Part shown: positions 19,921 to 32,240 of the stretch, piece by piece
Layout of the letters: each line of letters opens with the position of its first letter
How positions within the stretch are numbered: the stretch's first letter is position 1
From: Dromaius novaehollandiae
Lineage: Eukaryota; Chordata; Aves; Casuariiformes; Dromaiidae
DNA: 64,000 nucleotides
Assembly (NCBI RefSeq): GCF_036370855.1
Contig: NW_026991398.1
Span: forward strand, 310,001 to 374,000
Reading direction: 5' to 3'
Notes under the pieces: generated by a model
What the model was told of the DNA's origin: nothing
Database searches by the model: none
The model's input: only the letters and a program-made list of their open reading frames with translations
Program-made: the position numbers and the translations under genes

Positions 19921-22030
19921 GACCCCGGGCACAGAGACAGGCTCTGCCTTTCTCACGAGCTGCACTGCCGGCAGGCGAGGGCAGAGCCCTTGGCCAGCCC
20001 CACACTCCCTCGTCCTCTGCCTCTGAGCGGGACAGGGCCTGTGTCCAGGAGAGGGACCCGCTCATGGCCCCACCACAGGTTACTCCCTGCAAAGGCTGAA
20101 ATCCCAACATTCCCAGCACGGAGCTCATGTTGAAGCGGCATCTGGAGCCCAGCCAGCCTCAGCAGCCTCGGGCCTATGCGGTCCAGCTGCAGGGCCCTGA
20201 GCAGGGCTGTTCACCCTGCCCCACTGCCCTCCATGCTCCCCATCCCCCTATGCCTTTCCCACCCCCGGCCTCCACAGTTGCATGAGCCTGGGTCTGCCCA
20301 CTTGCCTTCACCACGGTCATGGCTGCACTGGAAGACCATGAGAATCCCATGCTCCCACCCTTGAGCTGGCATCCACCCCAAACCTGGAGCCTGGCCGGCC
20401 TGAAAGGCACCACCCATCCAGTGCCCTGGCCATGCAGACGAGGGCAGGGGTCTTCATCCCAATTTCCCTGCTCCTCTCTTGCTCCCGGCAATGCTGCCGC
20501 TCTGCCCATGTCAAACCCTCCTGCTGCCAGACTGTCCCAGGGTCCAAGGCAGCTCCAGCTCCCTCCAGGGCTGCACTGGAGCCTTTCAGGAGCAGGCTGA
20601 GGTGGGGCTGGCACTGCCAGGGTGGGTCAGGAGAGGGCAGCTCCCCTCTGCCACGCTGGGGCTGGGGCTGAGGCTGGGGCTGGGCACAGCGTTTCCCTGC
20701 GGAGCTCCCTGAGGAGCCGCTCCGGGGGATCCTCCACCTCTGCCCTGGCAACAGCACCAGCGCTCAAGGTGCTGGGGTGGAAGTGCACAGAGGGTGGAAG
20801 GGGCACAGGCTGCCCAGGGGGAGCATCAAGACCTTGTCCATGCATGCAGGGATGGAGTGAGGAAAGCCAGAGCTTGGCTGGAGCAGCCACCAGAGACCTC
20901 AAACATGGAAAGGGCTGGGATATTATTAAATGACTCCTAAATGATCCCCTAGAGTCCGAGGGGTCCAACTGCCCAGCCCCTGCCCAGCCCAGGCTGTGGC
21001 CCACGTTGGTAATAGCAGACAGCCATGCCCCAGGATCTGCTGGGGTCTGGTGCAGAAGAGAAGCCATGCAAGGCTGGTCTTTTCCCCTCCATCGGGATAC
21101 AGAGATGTGCAGGAGAACAGAGCTGGCCATGCACCACCCCACAGCTGGGCGAGCAGCCAGTGCTGGAAAGGGGTGATGTGAGGGGCTGCTCTGGGACGAT
21201 GGCACTGGGGCAGCTTCCCCACTGTGTCCATGCAACACAGGGAACAACCTGGGCTCTCCTCTCCTGCACCCACCATGTCCTGCTGCCTTTCCCAGCAGAC
21301 CTGCATTTGCCTGCAAGCACATGGCTGTGTGCTCCCACACTGCCGTTCACACGCAGGAGCTGCCTGCTGGCATTTGTCCTCTCCCAGACCCTTTCCAGAC
21401 CAGACCAGACCCTCCCCAGCTCTCCCACCTCCCCTGCCCTCTCCCCAGCACACCCAGCAGAGCAGACCAGGCTGGGGTGGCCCCACAGCAGTGCCTGTGG
21501 CAGGGGGCTGCAGAGCTCTGGGCACTCACCCCACAGCCCCAGCCCCTCTGCAGGGCACAGCAGCTGCTGGGGGGCAGAGAGGGGTGTCAGCCTCCCCATC
21601 AGCTCTCATGACCAGAGATCCTTCACCCTGGCTGCCTGCAGCCCCTCCGGCAACTCCTGCGGCCCCAGGGATTGAGCAACCTGCCCACTCCAGGCACATG
21701 CTGGCCCTGGAGATCCTCTGTGCTCCCTGGGTGGCTTCATATGCCCTTCCAGCAGGAATGGCATCTGTCACCAGCCCTGTTATATATGGGACAGTCCCCG
21801 GCAGAGACCTCTTGACCACTCACCCCCTCCAGGGGCACTGGGCACCTGCAAGGGACAGCTGAATCCAGCCCTCCTTCCCTAACACATCACTCTACGAGCT
21901 GATGCCCCTTAGCCCATGCAAAACCCAGGCACAGCAACAGAGCCTTTTCAGGTGCAATTCGCTGAGCGCATTCTTGGCTCCAGATGGGAAGAAGAGTCCA
22001 GCCTTCAGGCAGAGTACTGAGAAAAATCCC
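19921..22030. repeat. Duplicated 3' flank of OR gene, copy 2
   Basis: The counterpart of 84-1819. GC-rich, with long overlapping open frames on both strands (20627-21340, 21025-21675), none recognisable. I see no gene. Confidence 0.55.
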
Positions 22031-22032
22031 CT

Positions 22033-22038
22033 TTTATT
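22033..22038 (-). terminator. Poly(A) signal of the second intact OR gene
   Basis: AATAAA on the minus strand, about 210 bases past the stop, in the same sequence context as 1820-1825. Confidence 0.6.
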
Positions 22039-22248
22039 ACAGACATGCTACGTGAGCGGTCAGCTCTGACACAGTGAGGGGCAGATTTACAGAAGGCCTC
22101 TCAGTCAGACAGATGGGGTTTGTATCTCCGGAGAAGTGGGATGCATTCAAATATTTGTGCACAAACATGAGTATCACAGATAGAAAGCGCAAAACAAAAG
22201 AGTTGCCTGAGATAAACTGGAGATGACTTGTGAAGAGAGGTGGGCAGC

Positions 22249-23184
22249 TTATTGCTGCTGAAATAGTACCAGTTGAATCAGTTTCTTCAGTGCATCCCTG
22301 AGCTCCTTGTTCCTCATGCTGTAGATGAGGGGGTTCACTGCTGGAGGCACCACCGCGTACAGAACAGCCACCACCAGATCTACAGCTGGGGAGGAGAGGG
22401 AGGGGGGCTTCAGGTAGGCAAATGTGCCAGTGCTGACAAACAGGGAGACCACGGCCAGGTGTGGGAGGCACATGGAAAAGGCTTTGTGCCGGCCCTGCTC
22501 AGAGGGCATCCTCAGCACAGCAGTGAAGATCTGCACGTAGGACACCACAATGAAAACGAAACACACAACGACTAAACAGGCACCAACCACAAGAACCCCA
22601 ACTTCCCTGGGGTAGGAGTCTGAGCAGGAGAGCTTGAGGATCTGTGGAATCTCACAGAAGAACTGGTCCAGGGCATTGCCTTGGCAGAGTGGTATTGAAA
22701 ATGTGTTAGCAGTGTGTAGCACAGCAGTAAGAAAACCACTGCCCCAGGCGGCTGCTGCCATTTTGGCACAAGCTCTGCTGCCCATGAGGGTCCTGTAGTG
22801 CAGGGGTCTGCAGATGGCAACAAAGCGGTCATAGGCCATGACTGTGAGAAGAAAATACTCTGCTGTGAGCAAGAAGAGAAACAGAAAGACCTGGGCAGCA
22901 CATCCTGAGTAGGAAATGGCCCTGGTGTCCCACAGGGAATTGGCCATGGATTTGGGGACAGTGGTGGAGATGATGCCAAGGTCGAGGATGGAGAGGTTGA
23001 GGAGGAAGAAGTACATGGGGGTGTGGAGGTGGTGGTCGCAGGCTATGGCTGTGATGATGAGGCCATTGCCCAGGAGGGCAGCCAGGTAGATGCCCAGGAA
23101 GAGCGAGAAGTGCAAGAGCTGCAGCTCCCGGGTGTCCGCAAAAGCCAGGAGGAGGAACTCGTTGAGGGAGCTGCTGTTGGACAT
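22249..23184 (-). CDS. Olfactory receptor, OR14-like, intact
   Basis: A second intact 311-residue odorant receptor and tandem paralogue of 2009-2944, of equal length with no indel between them. It shows NSS at 3-5, GN at 39-40, LHTPMYFFL at 53-61, Cys95, MAYDRFVAIC at 116-125, loop-2 Cys at 167, 177 and 187, SY at 215-216, KAFSMCLPHL at 234-243 and NPLIY at 284-288. The start is the ATG at 23184, as the frame continues upstream to 23346 through sequence that includes a splice acceptor. TTTCTTCCTTAG on the minus strand, ending about 30 bases before the ATG, fits the usual non-coding upstream exon. Differences from the first gene cluster in TM3 and TM5, the ligand-contact regions, so the two may bind different odorants; this last point is inference. 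It belongs to the same OR14-like gamma-c type. Confidence 0.93.
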   Translation of the reverse strand: MSNSSSLNEFLLLAFADTRELQLLHFSLFLGIYLAALLGNGLIITAIACDHHLHTPMYFFLLNLSILDLGIISTTVPKSMANSLWDTRAISYSGCAAQVFLFLFLLTAEYFLLTVMAYDRFVAICRPLHYRTLMGSRACAKMAAAAWGSGFLTAVLHTANTFSIPLCQGNALDQFFCEIPQILKLSCSDSYPREVGVLVVGACLVVVCFVFIVVSYVQIFTAVLRMPSEQGRHKAFSMCLPHLAVVSLFVSTGTFAYLKPPSLSSPAVDLVVAVLYAVVPPAVNPLIYSMRNKELRDALKKLIQLVLFQQQ

Positions 23185-25979
23185 ATGCTCACTTGGGGCA
23201 CGGGAGGCCTGTCTAAGGAAGAAAAGACAGTGACAAGTTAGATCAGGCTTTTGTGAGCGAAACCCATTCTGCTTCTCATAGAAAACCCCACATTTCCTAT
23301 GTCCTTTACCTTCTTTCAGCTCCCTTTCTGGGGCTCTGGTTTGCACTGGCTGAGTGTGTCCTGTGCAGCAGGGGCCTCTGCCTGTAGCTCCAGAGGAGTC
23401 GATTCTGCTTTGCTGCAGTTGTAAGTGGACGTGTCAAACAGTCCCAGGTATTTGAGGGCATACCTGGGAATGGGCACGGTGAGCTGGGAGCAGGGGGCTT
23501 GGTCCAGTGACCCAGTTGGAATATTCTCTATTTACCATAATGAGAGCTGACTACAGCACTCATGGCAGCTGTGTCTGAAAGAGAAGACCCTTGTGAGGGA
23601 TTCATCCCCCCCCAGTCTTGCCTTCTTGAACAGAGGTGTCTGTATCTGAATCAGTCACACCAGCTCCCACCCTAGCAAGGGAGAGGCACAGGCAAGGGAA
23701 GGCAGGGGCTGACCTGACTTTTTCTAGATGTCCCCATTCTAGTGAGATAAACCATCTCTTCACATCAATTTACATCTGTGCCCTTTCTCCAGGCTGTGTA
23801 GTGGGAATAACAAGGGGCTGGTTCCGATGTGCACATCCTCCAGCAAATTATGTCCACCCCTTACGTGGAAGGGCTGTTCAATATTTTGACATCTATTATC
23901 TCCAGAAAATAACCTGCAGCAGAGGAGTCTGATTATATATTAGTTTACATTTTAGATGCCTCCATTACACCATGAGAGCATTACTCCATGAGACCATTCT
24001 TGGACGGGCTGGAAATCTTTGGCATTTCAGTTGCTCTCAGGATGAGCAGTTATGCACCTGAGGAAGAAAAAGGGGCTCTCTGTGACTTCGTACAGAGTCC
24101 TGGGATCTGGTCTGTCAATGAGTTTTGCCCCTCACTGCCCTGCACTTGCACCTCACTCAGATTAAGGACAACCACACTCCATTCCTCTAAGAAAGAAACT
24201 GGACTGAGCTGGGAGCAGAGGAGTTCAGTTTCACAGTGAAGATTTCCAAATTCTTCTCTCTCAGCCCAGACATGGAGGGAGTGATGAGTGTGACAAGGTT
24301 TCTGACTCACAGGAGCAGACCAAGGACTCTCAGATATCACAGAAATGCTGGAGGGAAGCTGTGCTCTTCTGGAGGGCAGTTTGCAGCTTGGCAGGACACC
24401 CCAGGGAAACAGTCAAGGGTCCTAAAGATGGGCTCTCCTTAAGAGGCAGACAGCTCAGTAAGAGTCAACTCTCTCTCTTAAGAGAGAGACAGATCAAAAA
24501 GTCTGTGAGAAACCTCAGCAAGTCCCTTCATCCCCACCTCAGCCTGCAGACAGCACCAGCATCACCTTTATGGCATCATCAGGGTTTCTCTGACCTGCTC
24601 CTTAGGACCTGCGAGCACAGAGATGGCCCTGGCCAGGGCCCTGACCTGGGAGGTTTCTGTCCATCACAGAACACAGAGTGGGGGATGGGGTCTGTGAACA
24701 CCGACTGGGAAAAGACTTTGGGGCAGAGAAAAAGCTCTTGGCAGAAACAGCTCCAGGCAGCAGGGATGGGCAGGGAATGATAGAGAATTGCTAACAGAGA
24801 CATCATGGGAGGAGAGAGATGAGCAAGTCATGGTCAGTCATTTGATGCCAAAGCCTTCCCCAGGGTGCTCTGGTTTGTCCTGCAGAAACCTCCCAGCAGC
24901 AGGGCACTGTCCAGGGGCATCCCTCTGTGTGCAGGTGAGAAGGAGCAGGTCCCTGGGGAGGCCACCATCAAAGGGGGATTTAGTGCTGTCTGTAGACTAA
25001 GGGGTTGGTGAAGGGCCTTTCAGAAGTTGCTAGCAGAACTATTGATTGCTAATTAATATTGTTAATGAGTCTCAGTCTGTTGTCCAAGCCTGACAGCTCC
25101 ATTTCCCTTTTCCCTTTGCCAGGTGGAAGGAAACTTAAAGCACTATCTCAGGGAATTGCCTTTTCTTTCAGTAAACACTTGCCTTCACCTTCCTTTTGCA
25201 AAGTCCCCTCAGAAATGTCCTGTGCATGAGCTGGAGCTGTGAGCAGCCCTGACCCATGCAGCACCCTCTCAACAGGAGAATAAACCTGCCCTTCTGGGGG
25301 TCGATCCTCCCACCCAGAGCTTCTCCCTGCAGCACCATGAGGAGTTCCCTGGGCAGGCTGAGTGCTGAACCTCGCAGGCAGCAGAGTCACTGCTCCAGGC
25401 ACACAGCACCCTGGGGTGCAGGGATGCTGCTCAGAATTACAGCCCTGGGCAGACCTGTGTGCACACCCCAGCTTCGCACCCCTGCAGCGTCCCTGGGAGA
25501 AGAGAGCAGCATGTCCTGTCTCTCCGACATTGCGGCAGGGAATCCCTGCTCTAAAGCAACTCCTTCTTCTCCACATTGCAGAAGACAGGAGTGACATCCT
25601 TAAAAAAGCAGTCATGGGATGGGATGGGATTAGAAGACCCCCTCTAGGAACCTCAGTGGTGTTACCCTGCAGCCAGAGACTTACCGTGTCCAGGGCTTCC
25701 ACAGTGAGCTTTGCTCTGTCCTCCCACTCCACACTGCCTTGCACTTCTCTCTCTCGTCTCATCTCATGTCAGCAGCAGCAGGCAGTGCCCGCAGCCCTGC
25801 TGCTCTTGGCAGAGGAGCTGCTCCTGCACACAGCTGTGTCTGGGCAGTGCTGCCAGGTTGCCATGAGCTCCCTCTGTCCCAGGAGCCTGGCCCCACTCAG
25901 GAGCAGGGGCCCAGCTGCCAGCATGAATTTCTCTGTCCCCTGTGCTCCCTCCTCCTGGGAAATGTTCACTGAAGTAGAC
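23185..25979. repeat. Duplicated 5' flank of OR gene, copy 2
   Basis: The counterpart of 2945-5600. It contains the OR splice acceptor next to the gene, then sequence shared with the first module (25170-25980 matching 4800-5600). No coding sequence is recognised. Confidence 0.55.
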
Positions 25980-26720
25980 AGAACAGTCACCTATGGTCCC
26001 TCTCTAAACAGTGAAGGAAGACTGCTTCCAGCATTGCAATTTGTCTTCTCAGAGGAGGGTTATCTGTGAGAAGTGGAACTGTCCCACTCTGGAAGCCCCT
26101 ACTCCCATCTCTTCACTAGGCAGAACACCTAGAAAAGGGGCAAGAAGGGAGTTCATTCACCCATGATTAAATATTGACTCAGATGAGTCAATCTGGGCTT
26201 CTCATGACAGTTTAGAAGCCCCTGGGCTGGAGTGGGGTTCAGATCCCTCCCGTGAACTCCACAGGCACAGAAGAGGTGGGATTCCCCTTGACCAAGCTGA
26301 AATGTGCACAACAGAGATGCCTTCAGGCTTCTGATGGAACAACTATGAGACTCACATCTTTCTAGAGCATGTGCTGGGGGCCAGGTGGGGAATTTCCTTG
26401 GCCATCTGAAATTACCCTTGATGCCTACTGCCACAACTAGAGCACCACTCACTGTGATGCTCAGGCACAAGCAGATCCCTACAATGCAAACAGCTAATGG
26501 AGTTCAGGGCAGACCCTTGATTTAAGGACATAAAGATAGGCCATAGGCAGGGCCATGTCCGATGCCTGGGGTTTCTTGCACAACCACATGTTTGTAGCAG
26601 ATACAACATGGGACCTAGAGGAAGGCCATGTCTTTTTGGAGTGGTCGCTGAGCAAGTGCCCCAGGGCCTCTCCAGTTTCCTACCAGTGCCCAAACTCCTG
26701 AATCCCACCTCTGCCTTTAG
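25980..26720. repeat. Duplicated block A2, copy 3
   Basis: A direct copy of 5601-6470 and 14570-15430, slightly shorter through deletion near 26310. It is followed by the upstream sequence of the OR remnant. Confidence 0.65.
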
Positions 26721-26859
26721 GCAAAGTCCAGCCATCTGCATTCAAGCATGCTGCATGAATGAGAGGCACATCCCGCCACGGTCTCCACTCATGTCCTTGC
26801 ACTCAAAATCTTCCAACTCTCCTTCCCCCACAAACCTCTTCTCCCCTCCAGATAATATG

Positions 26860-27237
26860 GCCAGGCATTGTGCTAATGATGTCCATGGATCACAGGCTGT
26901 CCAGGCCGAGGTACTTCTTCAGTGGCACTTCGTCCTTCCTGGAGATCGGTTCACCTCTGTCACAGGCCCCAAGGTGCTGCAGAGTCAGGCAACAAACCTC
27001 TCTCCTGACATTTCTCCATGGCCCAGCTCTGTTTCTCCCTGGCCTTGGGCACTGCAGGGTTTGCTCTCTTAGTGGGAACCTCCTTTCACCATTACATTGC
27101 CACCTGCTATCTAGGCCAGCATGTCTCTGCTCTGAAGTGGGGCCATTGCACACGTGGTGTCCTTGGCTTTTGATAGCAGGTTTCACCATGACAAATCTGT
27201 TCCCTGTGCCACAGCTGAGGCCTTGCAGCACAGACAT
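26860..27237 (+). pseudogene. Olfactory receptor pseudogene, non-OR14 type, copy 2
   Basis: A frameshifted remnant of the same receptor as 13807-14199. One frame shows RPRYFFSGTSSFLEIG (the PMYFFLS.LSFLE region before and in TM2), the next frame FTSVTGPKVLQS, and a later part IAGFTMTNLFPVPQLRPCST, which resembles the TM4 to loop-2 region. At least two frameshifts and several stops make it dead. It ends where the CR1 begins. Confidence 0.65.
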
Positions 27238-30045
27238 AAGTAACTGAAGCTTGGGGCACAGACAGGAGCTGATGGAGATGCACAAGCTGTCACAGTGCTG
27301 CCACGTGGCTGGAATAACTGAGAGGTGGTGGGACCGCTCACACGACTGGAGGGCTGTGATGGCAGGGTACCAGCTCTTCAGGAGAAATTGGCAGGGAAGA
27401 TGATGAGGGGGGAATGCCCTTGGTGTGAAGGGGCAGCTCAGATGTTTGGAGCTCTTCCAGAGGATGGAAAGGGGCTGGGTGAGAGCTTGTGGGTGAGCAT
27501 CAGAGTAAGGGTGACATTGTGATGGGAGCTTCAGACAATGTGCTTAGAGTGAGAAGGTGGACACAGTCTCCTTTAAGCAGCCTGAGGAAGTCTCTGGGTC
27601 ACAGGGCCTGGTTCTTATTGGGGGGCAGGGAGGGCTTTAATCTCTCTGACATTCACTGGAAGGGCAAACAGCATGGTGCCAGCAGTCCAGAGGGGTTCTG
27701 GAGGGTGTCAGGGATAGCTTCTAAGCACAGCTCCCTGATGGGCCAATCAGGGCATCGCTCATCTGGATCTAGTACTTGCAAGCAAGGAAGAACTGATCAG
27801 GGATGTGATCATCAGTGGAAACCTTGGCTGCAATGACCATGAAATAGCGGAGTTCCAGATCATGAGAGTGGTGAGAAAAAACAGTAGCAGAGTGCAGAGT
27901 CTGGACTTCAGAGGAACAGACTTGGATCTCCTCCGGGGTCTGCTGGGGGATCCCGTTGGAGGCAGCTCCGAAGGGCAGTGGAACTTAGGAAAGCCAGCTG
28001 ATTGCTAAGTACAGCAGCCACCAAGCACAAGGATGGTTCATACTGATGCTGAGTAATAGCAGTAGACATCCCAGGGGAGCACCTTGACTGAACAGGGTAC
28101 TATTGTCCAGGGAAGTAGGAATGGTGTTGGGGAAGCCAAAGCTCCTCTAGGATACACATGTGCAGGCACCTGAAGAAGAGCTGCTAATGCTTCAATGACA
28201 GTGCAAGAAGAAACAAAGAAACTGTGGGCTCACTGCTGAATGAGGCAGGGAATCTAGTAACAGCAAGTGCAGGTAGGTCTGAGGAGCTCAAGTCCTTCTT
28301 GACTTCAGTCTTCACCAACAAGGTCTGCTGGGCTGCTGTGCCTAGAGTCGGAACTCCAGAGGAGAAAAACCACCAGCAGAGGATGAGGCTTGGGGGAGGA
28401 TTTGCTTGTGAGAACTCAACCCCAACAAGTCTATGGGACTGGATGGGCTGCACATGAGGACATTGAGAGCTGGCCACTGTCATAGAAGGCCACTTGCTGT
28501 CACCTTTGAAAGGTTTTGGAGCTCAAGAGAGGTCCCGCTGACCAGAGAAAAGAATGTGTTGTGCCCATTTTCAAAAAAGGCCACAAGCACAACCGCAGGA
28601 GCTGCAGGCTGCTCAGTCTCACTTTGGTGAAGATTGTGTCATGGAGCCAGTCCTCTCACATCACAATCCTGGCCACATGAAGAAGGTGCCTGGGAGCAGT
28701 CAGCATGGATTGACTGAAGGCAAATCGTTCCTGACCAACCTGATTGTCTTCTGTGATAGAAGAGCGGTACTTGTGGAGGAGTGGAGAGTAGTGGGTGTCA
28801 TTTACCATGATTTTAGCAAGGTGTTTGACACTTCCTCCCACAATATTCTTGTAGACCAGTAGGACCTTACAACAGGCTGAGCAGACAATCAGACGGGTGA
28901 AAAGCTGGTTGGCTGATCAAGCTCAGAGGGTTTTTATGAATGGGTCACGTTTACCTGGAACACAGTGACAAGTGGAGTATGCAGAGGTCTATACTGCAAC
29001 CTGTCCTGTCCTGTCCTGTCTAACAGGCTTATCAGGGACCTGCAGGACACAGCTCCCCTCACCCCACAGTGGTAGAAGACACCTAATTGAGCAGAATAGT
29101 CACATACTTGAGGGCTGGCATTCAGGGGGACCTTAGCAGGCAGGAGAAATGGGTTTTGTGAAATGCCTTGGTTTTGCTTGCTTTCTACCCTTATTTGGGT
29201 AGGGGGGGATCATTTCTGAGATGCTTGACGTACTAATTTCTACCTTTGCCAGCAACTGCATTTAACTAGTACCTCCTCTTATTATGTTTAGTGTCCTGCA
29301 CTTCCACGTGCCGTTATCCTGGTAGAGGCACTGCAAGACAGGATGAACCATCTGCACACACACATGCACACACATTAAGAGCTGACCCAAAGGAGCTTCA
29401 GTCCAGAGGGGCCTTGAAAGACTTGGGGATTTGGCCAACAGAAACTTCATGACATTGTACAAGGAGAAATGGCAGGTCCTGTCTCGGGGTGGGGGTGGGG
29501 GGCAGAACAGCCTGTGCATCAGGACAGGCTGGGACTTGACCAGTAGAGGAGTGACCCTGAGGAGAAGGACCTGGACATTGCAAGGGATGCCATATGAGCC
29601 AGTGCTGCGTGCTCACCATAAATCAGGCCAGCTGCATACGGGGCAGCATGAGGAAGTGAGTGGCCACCCAGACAAGGTGAACTATTATCCCCCTCATCTC
29701 AGCACTGGTGTGGCCACATCTAGAATAGGGTGTCCCAGTGTGGGATGTCCTGTGCTGGAGGAATGGGGAGGAACTGGAGAGAGTCCAGAGGAGGTCTGTG
29801 AAGATGAGGTTAGAGGTCTAAAGGACAAGGCCTTTATGGAGAGGCTGAAGGACCTGGGTTGCTTTAGCCTGGTGAAGGGGAGGCTGAGGGCAGTAGCGTA
29901 GGAGCCTGTGACTGCTTGAAGGGTGGCTTCAAGATGATGCTTTTCTTGGTAGTGGGAAACAGAAGGGAAAGGGGAAAGAGCCACAAGCTGCAGCTTGTGG
30001 GGTTTAGATGTGACATTAGGAAAAGGAAATGTCACTCGTAGGGTA
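27238..30045 (+). mobile_element. CR1 LINE, long degraded copy
   Basis: It covers much of ORF2 in order: endonuclease start (HRQEELE-like, then WWDRSHDW at about 27320), endonuclease body with ESLWVSIRV at about 27490, the NLGCNDHEIAEFQI block at 27820, SRVQSLDFRGTDLDLLRGLL at 27895, RT with YHDFSKVFDT at about 28802, and TSGVCRG-like text near 28970. A non-CR1 stretch lies at about 29160-29390. The C-terminal part follows (29400-29900, with KDLGCFSLVKGRLRAVA), then the region before the 3' end. Stops and frameshifts are frequent. It includes a (CCTGT)n run at 29001-29020. The 5' end joins the OR remnant, as at 14200. Confidence 0.88.
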
Positions 30046-30699
30046 GTGCTGTGGTGCCACAGGTCACCCAGAGGGAGCCTGTGATCAGCCCCTGGCTTTG
30101 TGTTTCAAGGAAAAGCAAGTGAGGACAGGAAGACATCAGGAGAGGTCGGGAGATCCTGCGGTGAAAGCAAGGTGGGGAAGCAGGTTGGGTATCTATCATC
30201 TGCAGGGAAACAGGCACAGGCGTGGGACAGTGTAGGACAGTCTGTGGTGGAGGTGGCCCAGGGCACTGCCAGGGCTCAAAGCTCCCAACAGAACTGAGGT
30301 CTTTGTCCTCTTGGTGTCTCTGCCACCAAGGCCTCTGAGAAGACGCCATCTCCTTAAAGCACGGTGGCTTTGCTGCTTCCTCATCCCCAGGGAGCCCAGG
30401 AGGTGCCGTATCATTCTCCTGCACTTGGCATTGCACACCCCAACCCGCACACTGCCCCCAGGAAGAGCCCTGAGCAACGCCTGAGGGAAAGGATCACCCT
30501 TTCTTGGGGCTGGGTGTCAGTGCCTGGCTGTTCTGCTTGATAACACACATCAAGGTTGACTTGGCATCAGAGCCACCTGCACACTTCCTTTGCCTATCTG
30601 CAGTCAGGGCCTCCAACTTTCTGCTCTAATCAGCCCCCAGGAGCCTTCTTTGGTAATGGCCTTCAGTGGGACCCATTAATGCGCCAAGAAACTTTGGGA
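30046..30699. repeat. Block C, direct copy
   Basis: Continues the CR1-flanking sequence. It is repeated inverted at about 55640-56224 (GGCTGATTAGAGCAGAAAG there reads in reverse here near 30620-30640). It is missing from the 39-kb copy, where CR1 sequence runs straight into block B at 39111. No gene seen. Confidence 0.6.
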
Positions 30700-32240
30700 T
30701 TTACATCTGACTTTAACTTCTTGAGAGGTTTGTTCAGCTCCCTCTCAACATCTGAAGTACATGGGCTGTGACCCTGATACACCAGAGCAGTCATTAAAAT
30801 GCATACAGCCCCTAAGGAGCCATATCTCTTTCCATAATTTTCCATAATTATCCATAATTTTCTTCACTTTTTCAATTCTTGTGTGGATATTTGGAGATAT
30901 TTCAGGAGCACATTTACAAGAGCAAGGTTTTAGTGAGCACCTGCAAGAGAAAGAATTTTAAATTTTCTTTATTCTTTACATTGCAGAATAAGTGATCTCC
31001 ACATTCTCCAATTGATATTGATCCAGAGTGTCTCCTAATGAGGTCTGGACATGGAGGAAAAGCAGTATTTTTGATAGGAGAGCTGTATGGACAACCTTCC
31101 TCCCACCTCCCCAACCCTGCCATTTCTCTCTTCAGCCACTGGGGACTTGCACCACTCTTGTTAAAAATCTAACCTTTTTCCACTCCAGTCTGCAGCTGAA
31201 TGTTACAGCTCCTATGCACCAATTCCCACCTGCTTGCCATAGAGAACTAGTGGCAGACACAGGAGGATTTTTCTTAATTGCAAAGAAAGAAAAATAAAAT
31301 ATGATTGAGTTTTTAAAAAAAGTAAAATACACTCCCACACTGTACGTTAAGTCCAAGCTGCCTCCAGCAAGGTCCACTTTCCACAAGGAATAAACCTCCC
31401 TGAAATGTTTTAGGCAGATAGATAGGAAAAGCTAGATAGAAACACGACTAAGGAGGTGGCTAAAGAGACAATTAGACTCCTGAATGACAAGGCAAGTTGG
31501 AGACACCCTGAAGCTCAAAGCAGCAACTGGAGAGCTGAGAGGTATCTGAATGGATAAAGAGCAAGGGGAGGAGGAAGACTGGGAAACAGCAGAAAGGGTG
31601 TATGCCCTGATAGTCTGATGCAAAGGGGACTTTAGAAATAATCAGTTTAATCAGGACAGGTGAAAATATGCAAGAGATTGCTGAGATTACATCCACAGCA
31701 TAACAGAGCAGTGGTAACACTAGTTGAGGGCCCTATCAATATTTCTTCTCCAGCTATTAATACCCTTCCTCAAAATTTCCACTATTTCATTATGGGAAAA
31801 CATTGGCATTAAGATTAGTCAATCATTTTAGCTGTTGAAAGTGTGCTCATATTTTTCTAAATGTTGAAAACAGCTCTTCCCCTTTCCAGGCAGGGCTCAG
31901 ATGTCCAACCACAAGCACCCCGTGGCAGCTGGAGAGGCCTTGGTGTCTCTGAGACACCTGCCTGGGCCTGGCAGCTCTCACAGGGGACCTGTGGCAGACT
32001 GGAGCCCCTGGGAGCTGCAGAGGGAGGCTGGGCAGAGGGGACCAGGGCACCTGTATGGCACCACATGTCCATGACCCTGTGACTGCATCCCACCCCATTT
32101 CAGTGATTTCTGAAAATCACTTTCCTTCTGAAAACAAAAAAAACAAAACAACAACCCCCCACAAAATCCCCATAAAAGACCACTACATTAAAGAAAAGAA
32201 AACAAAGCAAAGAAGGACCATAAGAACACAAAGAAGGTTA
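30700..32240. repeat. Duplicated block B, copy 2
   Basis: A direct copy of 6480-8030. It ends in A-rich sequence with AAACAAAAAA motifs and then unrelated sequence, whereas copy 1 runs into a CR1. No gene seen. Confidence 0.7.

Noticed and set aside
20627..21340. Long minus-strand open frame (237 codons) in the OR 3' flank
   Set aside because: It overlaps other long frames on both strands, has no recognisable domain, and is not kept in the sister flank at 84-1819.
23185..23346. N-terminal extension of the second OR by 54 codons
   Set aside because: It includes the TTCCTTAG acceptor and has no counterpart in the receptor family.
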